Notes under the pieces: generated by a model
The model's database searches: none
The model's input: the letters and a program-made list of their open reading frames with translations, nothing else
Told to the model about the DNA's origin: nothing
Source: an uncultured Spirochaetaceae bacterium
GTDB taxonomy: Bacteria; Spirochaetota; Spirochaetia; Sphaerochaetales; Sphaerochaetaceae
Length of the DNA stretch: 11,196 nucleotides
Direction: 5' to 3'
Assembly: GCA_946410375.1 (NCBI GenBank)
Contig: CAMKAB010000016.1
Span: 1-11,196 of the forward strand
Translations under genes and position numbers: made by a program
Part shown: piece after piece, positions 1 to 6,698 of the stretch
How positions within the stretch are numbered: the first letter of the stretch is position 1
How the letters are laid out: each line of letters begins with the position of its first letter

Positions 1-2033
1 GCGTTCGCATCCGAATCCTTATATGCCTTCGGCAGGATGTTATGGAACGTAATAGTTGTCTTATTCGGCGTCCACATCGCATACAGATTCACAAACGGCT
101 GTCCGTTATTATAGTGAACCAGGGCGTTGGAACTGTTCAGAACCTCGTTCGTATCGTAAATTATAATCTTTCCTTCAGGGTCTTCCGCATAAGGATCTAT
201 TGAATACCAGTATTCAAACTTGTATCCGTCCCTCGTAGGAATGAACATCTTATCGCCCAGACTCTCGTTATATACCGCATTGGTCACTCGTTCAACAGTA
301 AGCCCCGGTTCCGAAGAATTAACGCTGTCGCAAACAATGCCGCCCTTCTTCATCTTGCTTATACTGTTCTTGTCCTCATTTCCGTAGAACGTAACCTTGG
401 TATTAAGAGGCTCCCATATCGCGTACACATCTGTAGCGGTGGTCAAATAAGGACCTTCTTTCACTACATCAAACGGACCTGCGGAACCGTCTTTCGTTCT
501 GCTCCACATCACGAACTTATATCCCGGACGCCAGTCAATTCTGGTGCCGATATCCTCCAACTGTGTCGGAGTTACGACAATATTTCCGTTATCGGCATCC
601 TGATTCGCCCAGTCCGCATAGTACATATCGGAGTCATCCATCTGATAATTGTACCACACACCATTCTTCGTAAATGCGTTAACCCAGTGAGCGAACAAGG
701 TGATATTGGTATCCGAAACTGTCCAATATCCTAAATCGTTCGTGTAACCCGGAACGCTCTGAACCAAATCCCAGTGGTCTCCTGTTTTTCCGTTGAAAAC
801 CATCAAGCCAGACTCATCAGCGGTTGTCCATACACTATCCCAGAACGCGAGCTGTCTATTGGCAGAATCGCGAGGAATAGTCGGAGTCTTTTCAAAATAG
901 CTTCTTGCGGTTCCGACCTCGACCAAAATCTCACCGTGATGTTCAAATCCCGGATATCCTTTTTGCGTTGGAGGGTCTTCATCAGGGAATGCATGCTCAA
1001 CACCGCTCAAATCAGTCCATGTGATGTTATGGCTTACCTTAGGCCAGTTTCCTTCCACAACGATTGTTGTAAACGCCGTGGTAGGGAGCCACTTGCTTAC
1101 GCAAACCTTAAGAGGCTCGGCAACGTAATCAGGCAAATGGATAATATGCTTTATCGGTTTGTCATCCTCATCACGTATGATTTCTACATACGCTCCTTCA
1201 ACTGTTTCATTCACACCATGATCAGCAGTCTGCTCAACAGTAAGCACAGACCATTCTTCAGGCACACCGGTACCCTGCCAAGGATACTCCGGAAGCGTAC
1301 CGATCTCCAATTCCTGCGGAGCCGCCGGCTGCAACTTTCTGTAGTACATTTGCAAAGAATTATCTTCGTCAATTATCGCACCCAAGCTCGGCAGTATGTA
1401 AATAGGAAAAACGCTGCTCTGGGTCTGCATATTCTCATGCTGCCAGTACCAATAGTTACCGCTTCTCATGTCCGAATCATCTCTGTGAGAACTATCTTCA
1501 ACATATGATTCGTTCGGAACAATAATCAAAAGCCTGTCGTCTTCCGCACCGAAAGCATAACGCCCGATGTTAGCACCCACATCGCCTTTGAATATAACCT
1601 GAGTCAGCGTATCATCCGCACACTCAAAAGCTCTCGAGCAAACATTCTTTATGTCTTTATCAAAAATTATCTTCGTAACATTCTGAAAAACGGGATCGGT
1701 GAACACGCACTCAATGCTTGTGACTCCGACGAACTCCAAAATCGTAGGCTGTCCGCTCAAATACTCTGTTATTTGCCTTTCATCGCTTATTACCGTGCTC
1801 ATCAAGCCTACATAGCCGTTCGTAAGGTCCTTCGCATCGGGAGATATTTTTCCGCCCGTGGGATAAACTTTTGCAACAACTCTATCGTCTCCGCTTCGCA
1901 GAACGGTATCAGCATTACCGTCAAATCCGTCATCACAGGAAACAAGAGCCCCCATTAACGACAGCAAAATAAACACTGCGCTTACGAAAAAAAGTATTGG
2001 TTGTATCTTTTTGCATTTACCACGCATTTTCAT
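1..2033 (-). CDS. Large lipoprotein with BspA-like LRR and InlB-type B repeats, partial (C-terminus off the left edge)
   Basis: An open frame of 677 codons runs without a stop from an ATG at 2033 past the left edge, so the 3' end is missing. Residues 4-32 are a basic then hydrophobic signal segment ending in a lipobox, LVSC, so Cys33 is the likely lipidated residue. Residues ~100-175 resemble the BspA-type leucine-rich repeat (SRAFE, then VIFKGDV, then IGRYAFGA and IIVP). From ~386 on there are divergent InlB-type B repeats (Listeria-Bacteroides/Flg_new family), each with a GYKFxxW-like core and closing on LFAHW (446-450), VYAIW (536-540) or LYAMW (650-654); a further repeat begins at ~658. 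The family is typical of surface lipoproteins of host-associated bacteria and is probably adhesive or structural; no enzyme motif is visible. AGGAG lies 4 nt before the ATG at 2033 and 10 nt before an in-frame ATG at 2027, so the start may be either. I found no convincing promoter in the 138 bp upstream. Confidence 0.9.
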   Translation of the reverse strand, partial: MKMRGKCKKIQPILFFVSAVFILLSLMGALVSCDDGFDGNADTVLRSGDDRVVAKVYPTGGKISPDAKDLTNGYVGLMSTVISDERQITEYLSGQPTILEFVGVTSIECVFTDPVFQNVTKIIFDKDIKNVCSRAFECADDTLTQVIFKGDVGANIGRYAFGAEDDRLLIIVPNESYVEDSSHRDDSDMRSGNYWYWQHENMQTQSSVFPIYILPSLGAIIDEDNSLQMYYRKLQPAAPQELEIGTLPEYPWQGTGVPEEWSVLTVEQTADHGVNETVEGAYVEIIRDEDDKPIKHIIHLPDYVAEPLKVCVSKWLPTTAFTTIVVEGNWPKVSHNITWTDLSGVEHAFPDEDPPTQKGYPGFEHHGEILVEVGTARSYFEKTPTIPRDSANRQLAFWDSVWTTADESGLMVFNGKTGDHWDLVQSVPGYTNDLGYWTVSDTNITLFAHWVNAFTKNGVWYNYQMDDSDMYYADWANQDADNGNIVVTPTQLEDIGTRIDWRPGYKFVMWSRTKDGSAGPFDVVKEGPYLTTATDVYAIWEPLNTKVTFYGNEDKNSISKMKKGGIVCDSVNSSEPGLTVERVTNAVYNESLGDKMFIPTRDGYKFEYWYSIDPYAEDPEGKIIIYDTNEVLNSSNALVHYNNGQPFVNLYAMWTPNKTTITFHNILPKAYKDSDAN

Positions 2034-2171
2034 ATATCTCCTAATATATCGGCATCATTTCGACGCCACCTTTGCATTCAAAATCTAAAAACTCAACCGA
2101 TTTCCTATCTTTTTTAATTTCTGCAACTTACACAGTAAAACAATTAAAACCGGATTTAATTACATTCTTTT

Positions 2172-2759
2172 TTACCATTCGTATGAAACACACAAACTGC
2201 CGGACACGGCAAAATCGGTGTGCTCTATATTTGTTGTCGTTTTCTGCTTATTTGAAAATGAAATCTCAGGCTCCACGGAAGCACCGATGCAAAGACCCTT
2301 CACAATAGCAACATTGAGTCCCAGTTCAGCACCGAAGCTGAAATTCAGCGTTTTTTCGTACGAAACATGTAAAAGCCTGAGTCCTATGTCTCCCAACACG
2401 AAATACTTCACTTTTTTTTCTTTATTTGCCGGAGTATAGTAGCCGAACTTCGCATAAATAGGACAAACAACGCAATTTCCGTTTACGTTCGGCTGATTTT
2501 TCTCATCCGCAAGATAGTAATCAAGCATGCCCACTCCCGCACCGATAGAAAAACCGTTATTGAATGTATATAAATATGATAACTTTAATCCGACACCATA
2601 ATCAGAATTTTTTGTTTCTTGCTCGGCTGAAGATGAAGAATATCTAAACAAAGAATATGGTACAACTGAGGTTTTAAACTGATTGGACGCATAAAGGCTC
2701 CCTGCGAAGAAACAGGTGAGTATCATTAACATCCCGACCAGATATAGTACTTTTTTCAT
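2172..2759 (-). CDS. Small secreted beta-barrel-like outer-membrane protein, hypothetical
   Basis: The 195-residue protein starts with an N-terminal signal peptide (MKK, hydrophobic core to ~residue 20, probable cleavage SLYA|SN after residue 24). The rest alternates polar and hydrophobic residues with many Gly, Tyr and Phe (for example YGVGLKLSYLY, FSIGAGVGM, FSFGAELGLNVAI) and ends VSYEW. Alternating strands and a terminal aromatic residue are the usual marks of a small outer-membrane beta-barrel, though I cannot name a specific family. An unusual NCVVC pair sits at ~96-99 in a predicted loop. The ATG is preceded by GGAG with 5-nt spacing, which supports the start. A sigma-70-like promoter lies just upstream, so the gene probably has its own transcript. 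It could instead be a soluble periplasmic beta protein. Confidence 0.83.
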   Translation of the reverse strand: MKKVLYLVGMLMILTCFFAGSLYASNQFKTSVVPYSLFRYSSSSAEQETKNSDYGVGLKLSYLYTFNNGFSIGAGVGMLDYYLADEKNQPNVNGNCVVCPIYAKFGYYTPANKEKKVKYFVLGDIGLRLLHVSYEKTLNFSFGAELGLNVAIVKGLCIGASVEPEISFSNKQKTTTNIEHTDFAVSGSLCVSYEW

Positions 2760-2780
2760 ACTTACTCCACTTTAAGCCAT

Positions 2781-2815
2781 AATCCGTTTATAAAAGCGGA
2801 TTGACAAACTATCAA
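2781..2815 (-). promoter_or_regulatory. Sigma-70-like promoter of the beta-barrel gene with an inverted repeat around the -10
   Basis: On the minus strand the -35 is TTGATA (2815-2810), the spacer exactly 17 nt and the -10 TATAAA (2792-2787), each one base from consensus. Transcription would start near 2780, giving a leader of about 20 nt that carries the GGAG ribosome site. AATCCG (2781-2786) and CGGATT (2797-2802) form a perfect 6-bp inverted repeat whose arms lie on either side of the -10, as in a repressor operator. Regulator binding is inference. Confidence 0.65.
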
Positions 2816-2992
2816 CTGTATTTTTAGCACAAGTTCATTTGAAAAACAAGTAAAATTTGATTTTATTCATATATTTTTTGCTTTTTTTCAAAATTTACTT
2901 TATAACTGTCGGGTTAAATTTCGTATTATCACTATTATTTTATTTTTACATTTTTACGATTTTGTCATTTAAGTGCTTATATCGATGTTTTC
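2816..2992. other. AT-rich intergenic stretch, nothing further recognised
   Basis: Between the barrel-gene promoter and the end of the EEP-family gene the DNA is very AT-rich with T-runs on the plus strand. There is no GC-rich hairpin that would serve as an intrinsic terminator for the EEP gene and no open frame with a plausible ribosome site. Confidence 0.5.
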
Positions 2993-3997
2993 TCAGTTAT
3001 CTCTATACTCTGTTTGCAAATATATCGGGAGATGGTCCGAAACTCCCGAAAGAAGCGAGCGACTATACCGGTTCGGTTCGTCCGTATTGTTTTTCAGTAT
3101 TCCCTGAAACACGATATCCGCGTTTTTCGGCACCCGGTTCGGGCTATGAGACATCAGAATATAATCTATATGTTCCCATTCGCCGTTATAGCAGTACGTT
3201 CCTTCCGCGCTCGGAGAATACGAGGAATCAAGCATGAAATCGTAGAACGCGTTTTCCCCGGGATACGAGGAAATGCTGATCACGCCCGTTTTAGTTTTCC
3301 CAGTTTCCCTTCCGGTCAGGTATCGCGCATCGTTAAAAACACTCGTATCATCGGGTGTTGTGTTAAAATCGCCGGCGAGAAAGACGGTGCGCCCCGTGTT
3401 CTTTATTCTTTCCGTTGCGAGCGTGTTAAGCGTTTCCGCAAGTTTTATTCTCTGCAAAGCGGTTTCTTCTTCTCCGCCTTTCTTGCTCTTTGCATGAAAA
3501 GCGAATATGTTCACGACTTCATTCTGCGTCTCGATTTCCGCTTCCAGAACGGAGCGGGCGTCTTCAACCGTATGAATACGGCTTCGCATTATCGGATACT
3601 TGCTGATAATCGCCACCGCTATTGCGCTTCCTTTTGTTTTACATACTGAAAAATAGCGATACGCTCCCAAAGTTTTTATGATATCCGACACGACATCTTC
3701 ATTTTCCACTTCCACAAGCACGGCCGCATCCGCTTCGAAGTAGGAAAAAACCGTTTTCATGCGCTCCAAACGCGCTTTGTAGGCGTTTTCATCCCATCCT
3801 GATGAAGCGGCGTACTCTTCGTATTCATCGCCGTCGTCTTTTGCATTAAAAAGGTTTTGCACGTTCCATTCCGCAAGTGTGAAGGTGTTTCCGTTCTTTT
3901 TCTTTTCCGATGATGCAAACGTATCGGTACATGACGCACAGGTTAGCGCAGATACCAAAACGATAAGGCAAAAAAAATATAAGCAGGTTTTTCTCAT
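2993..3997 (-). CDS. Exported endonuclease/exonuclease/phosphatase (EEP) family hydrolase, probable lipoprotein
   Basis: The 334-residue protein carries the full motif set of the metal-dependent EEP fold (DNase I, exonuclease III and sphingomyelinase relatives). Numbered from the ATG at 3997 these are WNVQN (~44-48), the metal-binding Glu in LVEVENED (~E96), AFH (~H168), GDFN (~209-212), HIDYILMS (~D278) and the terminal SDHLP (~D321/H322). No active-site residue looks lost. The substrate (nucleic acid, phospholipid or inositol phosphate) cannot be told from motifs. The N-terminus is a hydrophobic export signal ending in LTCASC. That is a poor match to the strict lipobox but acceptable under the looser spirochaetal rule, so it is either a lipoprotein or a secreted enzyme. 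The frame also opens at a GTG at 4003, but AGGAG at 4003-4007 overlaps that codon and sits 5 nt before the ATG at 3997, so ATG is preferred. Confidence 0.93.
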   Translation of the reverse strand: MRKTCLYFFCLIVLVSALTCASCTDTFASSEKKKNGNTFTLAEWNVQNLFNAKDDGDEYEEYAASSGWDENAYKARLERMKTVFSYFEADAAVLVEVENEDVVSDIIKTLGAYRYFSVCKTKGSAIAVAIISKYPIMRSRIHTVEDARSVLEAEIETQNEVVNIFAFHAKSKKGGEEETALQRIKLAETLNTLATERIKNTGRTVFLAGDFNTTPDDTSVFNDARYLTGRETGKTKTGVISISSYPGENAFYDFMLDSSYSPSAEGTYCYNGEWEHIDYILMSHSPNRVPKNADIVFQGILKNNTDEPNRYSRSLLSGVSDHLPIYLQTEYRDN

Positions 3998-4002
3998 AAT
4001 CA

Positions 4003-4007
4003 CTCCT
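4003..4007 (-). promoter_or_regulatory. Ribosome binding site deciding the EEP-gene start
   Basis: AGGAG on the minus strand lies 5 nt before ATG 3997. It overlaps the alternative GTG at 4003-4001, which rules that codon out as an efficient start. Confidence 0.7.
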
Positions 4008-4011
4008 ATGG

Positions 4012-4025
4012 GCGTTTTTAAACGC
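4012..4025 (-). promoter_or_regulatory. Small hairpin in the leader of the EEP-family gene
   Basis: GCGTT and AACGC arms enclose a 4-nt AT loop (one more A-T pair is possible), 5 nt upstream of the AGGAG site. It would lie in the mRNA leader if transcription starts near 4037. The stem is short, and a regulatory role is only a possibility. Confidence 0.3.
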
Positions 4026-4043
4026 TTCGAAGTCCCCTGCTTA

Positions 4044-4052
4044 TATATACCA
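4044..4052 (-). promoter_or_regulatory. Possible extended -10 promoter of the EEP-family gene
   Basis: The minus strand reads TGGTATATA, matching the extended -10 form TGnTATAAT with one changed base. The hexamer at the -35 distance (AATATA) is a poor match, so this would be an extended-10 promoter. Predicted transcription start is near 4037, giving a ~40-nt leader. The flanking DNA is so AT-rich that chance matches are likely. Confidence 0.3.
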
Positions 4053-4144
4053 CCTGATATTGCAGATATATTAAATATCGCTTTATCAATAATTAAAATA
4101 TACTTTTACGACATTTCGGAAATTCTTCAAACATCCTCAACCGT

Positions 4145-4411
4145 AACCGTGCGGTTAAGTGAAACCCGCACTCTGTTCTCGTATGATGTAGGACGGCATT
4201 CACACATTCGAACCGTGCGGTTATGCGGAAAGCGGCGCCTTGTTTTCATATGCTGCAACATCGGCATTCACGCATTCGCACCGTGCGGTTATGCGGAAAG
4301 CGGCGTCCTGTTCTCATATGCTGCAAGATCGGCATTCGCACATTCGAACCGTTCTGTCCGAGGGAAACTCGCCCTCTGTTCTCATATGCAACACCGGCAT
4401 TCGCACATTCG
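4145..4411. repeat. Four tandem 65-68-bp imperfect repeats
   Basis: Four adjacent units lie at 4145-4210 (66 bp), 4211-4278 (68), 4279-4346 (68) and 4347-4411 (65). Each starts near AACCGT, has a central TGTTCTCATATG-like block and ends in a CGGCATTC(A/G)C(A/G)CATTCG block. Units 2 and 3 differ at about 7 of 68 positions; units 1 and 4 are more divergent in the first half. The period is not a multiple of three and no frame keeps a constant peptide, so the array is non-coding. It fills the space between nifU (ending 4446) and the leader of the EEP-family gene. Function unknown. Confidence 0.85.
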
Positions 4412-4445
4412 CACGATTAGAAACAAACCGCCGCTATCGCAAAAA

Positions 4446-5060
4446 TCAGCTCTTACCGTGAATATGCCTCATTTCTTCAAAGAATTCTCTAATTCTCGGA
4501 ACGCATTTTCCGCAAACGGTTCCGCATCCGGTGAGAGCTTGAAGTTCTTCAAAGGTTGTCGCCTTATCCGTACGGACAAGTTCCTCTATAGCCATATCCG
4601 TTATGCCTTTGCACTCGCACAAAATTTTCGCAATCGCGTTTTTGTACGGGTTCGGAAGTCCGCGTTCTTCCAGATAATTGTCTATCGCCGCCCTCAGCGC
4701 CTTATCCCCCAACACAGAACAATGGAATTTATGCTCGGGAAGTCCTCCCAATGCGTTTGTAATCTTATCAGGAGTGATGTTATACGCTTCCTCCAGCGTC
4801 ATTCCCTTAACCATAATGCTCATCATGCTTGTGGACGCTATCGCGCTTGCGCATCCGTAAGTCAGCCAGCGAATATCAGCGATTTTATCGCCCTCAACCT
4901 TTATTCCCACCCGCATTTGGTCTCCGCAGGCAAGGCTGCCCACCTCGCCCGTTGCATCGGGTTCCCATCCCTCATCCTTATTCCATATATTTCTCGGATT
5001 GATAAAATGATCCTTAACGGTGTCCGTATACACCCAATCCATTAAAAAGCTGTTGCCCAT
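4446..5060 (-). CDS. nifU: NifU-type Fe-S cluster assembly scaffold (IscU domain + BFD-like [2Fe-2S] domain)
   Basis: This cytoplasmic scaffold assembles Fe-S clusters from sulfur delivered by a cysteine desulfurase and passes them to apoproteins. Numbered from ATG 5060 (204 residues), the IscU-like domain has all three cluster cysteines: Cys45 in ACGDQMRV with Asp47, Cys70 in TYGCASAIAST, and Cys114 in HKFHCSVLGD. The C-terminal part is a BFD-like [2Fe-2S] domain with CEC at 148-150 and CGTVCGKC at 179-186. The third Nfu-type domain of Azotobacter NifU is absent, a common two-domain form. No nifS lies next to it in this window. The frame extends to a GTG at 5096, but AAAGGA at 5068-5073 sits 7 nt before ATG 5060. 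A further ATG at 5042, closer to the usual family start, has no ribosome site. General Fe-S assembly is likelier than nitrogen fixation, since no other nif genes are seen. Confidence 0.96.
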   Translation of the reverse strand: MGNSFLMDWVYTDTVKDHFINPRNIWNKDEGWEPDATGEVGSLACGDQMRVGIKVEGDKIADIRWLTYGCASAIASTSMMSIMVKGMTLEEAYNITPDKITNALGGLPEHKFHCSVLGDKALRAAIDNYLEERGLPNPYKNAIAKILCECKGITDMAIEELVRTDKATTFEELQALTGCGTVCGKCVPRIREFFEEMRHIHGKS

Positions 5061-5067
5061 TCCGCTA

Positions 5068-5073
5068 TCCTTT
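5068..5073 (-). promoter_or_regulatory. Ribosome binding site deciding the nifU start
   Basis: AAAGGA on the minus strand lies 7 nt before ATG 5060. Neither the upstream GTG at 5096 nor the internal ATG at 5042 has a comparable site. Confidence 0.65.
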
Positions 5074-5107
5074 AAGTGCAGATATTTCTGATGCACCCGT
5101 CAGTCTG

Positions 5108-5136
5108 ATTTTACAACACCGGATTATTCGTGTTAC
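5108..5136 (-). promoter_or_regulatory. Probable nifU promoter with an inverted repeat in the spacer
   Basis: On the minus strand GTAACA (5136-5131, 4 of 6 to TTGACA) is followed after 17 nt by TAAAAT (5113-5108, 5 of 6 to TATAAT). Start would be near 5101, giving a ~40-nt leader to ATG 5060. AACAC (5115-5119) and GTGTT (5130-5134) form a 5-bp inverted repeat with a 10-nt spacer, lying over the -35/-10 spacer. It could be an operator or chance. Confidence 0.4.
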
Positions 5137-5290
5137 AGCTTTAAACCAGAATCGCACATGACGAATATGCTCTTATAAAAACGAGCTTCCATAAAAGCGA
5201 AAACGAATCATATCCGAATCATATCCGTAACCGAAGAAATGCCGCGTCCCCGATGCCGTTCTTTCAGCACATCATTAATATAACAATATT
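5137..5290. other. Intergenic stretch between the hydrolase and nifU, with a short direct repeat
   Basis: This stretch holds two adjacent copies of the 11-mer CGAATCATATC at 5204-5214 and 5215-5225, followed by a partial third (CGTAACC). No terminator-like hairpin with a T-run was found downstream of the hydrolase stop at 5291, and no small gene is supported. Confidence 0.5.
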
Positions 5291-6691
5291 TTACCAATTC
5301 GCAAACACCCTAAGCACATACATATCGCCCGCATGTTCGCGAAGAATATTCGTGTCCGCTCTTTGAGAGGCGATCCACTCGCCGTTTTTTATCAATCGCT
5401 TTTTTTTACCGTAAAAAAATAATGCGTTTTTCAAAATGAAACAAAAAAAAGAGGTGAAAATTTTTCGTCGTTCTTTCGGGAGGTGCTTTTTTACATTTTT
5501 GCGAAGTATGCGACACGCTTTTATTCCTCCCTTTATGCCGTGATTCTTATAAAAAGCAATAAGAGGTTCTTCAAAAATGTCCGAAAAATCCGCAAGACTG
5601 AAACACAGTTCACGCAGATAACGCAGGACGGTGTTAAAAAATCCGTTAATTTGCGGAGATATCCTGTACGTGGCACAGTGCAGTTCATCCGCAGTTTCCC
5701 GAACTTTCCGAATAAAGCCGTCCTTATCGGAAACGGTGTCTTCCGTTTTTAAGATTATATCGGCGCCGTTTCTCCCGCTGCCGTTTTTTCCGTTGTAGAT
5801 AAAATGTTCGCAATCATCGTCGCTTCCGCCTCCCATAACAGCCACAACAGACTGTCCGGAATCAAGTCCGCCATGCATTGCGCTTTTGTTGCCGTTTCGG
5901 GCTTTATGGCAATGCGAGCGACTTTCAAGGCTGTCTGAGCTTACGCTTTTCGGGCGTATATTCGCAAAAGGGTCGTCCGGATTGAGTATGTTGAACATTC
6001 CCGGAACCGATTTCGCATTCTCCGTGCTGAAAGGCGTGGCAAAGAGGTAGGCATACACTTCACCGCACAGAGAGGCATCAAGCAGAGCGGGAAGAGCCAA
6101 AGAGAGAATCGCGGATGCCCGGCTATACCCGGCAGCCCAAATCTTAACGCGGCGCCCCTCTGCGTCCTTCTCTTTTATTTCCCTCAGATATTCCCTGATG
6201 TCCGAAAGGACACACTCGCTCGCTTCTTCAAAGCCCTGGTGAACTGTTCCTTTCCCCGCCGTCAAATTTCCTATCCACTCATCTCCATAGCCGTTACCGC
6301 AGAGAGTTATTGCGACAAAAACAGAGTTTTTTATCAGCTTGCAACCCATTGCGAGAGCAGCCGTAAACTCAGTCGGCGCAGTGTCATACCGAAAAAAACG
6401 CAAATTCGCAAACCCCGCTCGCTCAAGGAAGTTTTTCACTCCTTCGTGTTGTCTTTCCAAAGGCAGGTCGGGGAACCTGTCTGCCGATACGGCAAGTCCG
6501 AGTGAAGCCTTCGCAAGATCAGAACTGAACTCTGACGACGAATTGTCAAAAAAAGAATCCGAGAACGGAAACGAAAACTGACGCTTCAAACAACCTATTG
6601 AAACATACGATGTTTTTATCAGAACGGGCTTTGCCACGCACGTCGCACCCTCATCTGTCGTTTGCGAAATAGAATCGGAGAGATGTTGCAT
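5291..6691 (-). CDS. Lipase-like alpha/beta hydrolase, cytoplasmic, unknown substrate
   Basis: The 466-residue protein resembles the class-3/fungal lipase-type group of alpha/beta hydrolases. The best evidence is the nucleophile-elbow segment WAAGYSRASAIL (Ser190), preceded by GDEWIGNL and HQGF at ~136-154 and followed by VYAYLFATP (~212-220). The usual GxSxG box is GYSRA here, as in many bacterial proteins of this type. Asp239/240 in NPDDPF and His453 in REHAGDMYV near the C-terminus are the likely triad partners. No signal peptide is visible. Residues ~248-315 are a Ser/Gly/Asn-rich low-complexity insertion, and 390-435 is very Lys-rich. The gene starts 7 bp after the methyltransferase stop, so the two are probably cotranscribed; its GAAGGA site, 11 nt from the ATG, lies inside the end of that gene. 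Substrate unknown: lipase, esterase or thioesterase cannot be told apart here. Confidence 0.82.
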   Translation of the reverse strand: MQHLSDSISQTTDEGATCVAKPVLIKTSYVSIGCLKRQFSFPFSDSFFDNSSSEFSSDLAKASLGLAVSADRFPDLPLERQHEGVKNFLERAGFANLRFFRYDTAPTEFTAALAMGCKLIKNSVFVAITLCGNGYGDEWIGNLTAGKGTVHQGFEEASECVLSDIREYLREIKEKDAEGRRVKIWAAGYSRASAILSLALPALLDASLCGEVYAYLFATPFSTENAKSVPGMFNILNPDDPFANIRPKSVSSDSLESRSHCHKARNGNKSAMHGGLDSGQSVVAVMGGGSDDDCEHFIYNGKNGSGRNGADIILKTEDTVSDKDGFIRKVRETADELHCATYRISPQINGFFNTVLRYLRELCFSLADFSDIFEEPLIAFYKNHGIKGGIKACRILRKNVKKHLPKERRKIFTSFFCFILKNALFFYGKKKRLIKNGEWIASQRADTNILREHAGDMYVLRVFANW

Positions 6692-6698
6692 GCGTGTT

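Noticed and set aside
774..1508. Plus-strand open frame of 244 codons
   Set aside because: It is antisense to the repeat lipoprotein, which has a signal peptide, lipobox and recognisable repeats; the plus-strand product looks random.
2801..2829. Plus-strand promoter starting with a perfect TTGACA at 2801
   Set aside because: No acceptable -10 follows at 16-18 nt and no plus-strand gene lies downstream.
4145..4411. CRISPR array
   Set aside because: Units are directly adjacent with no unique spacers, the units themselves vary, and no cas gene is present.
3879..5045. Long plus-strand open frame of 388 codons
   Set aside because: It runs antisense through nifU, the tandem repeats and the start of the EEP gene, has no family resemblance, and its peptide over the repeats does not repeat because the period is not a multiple of three.
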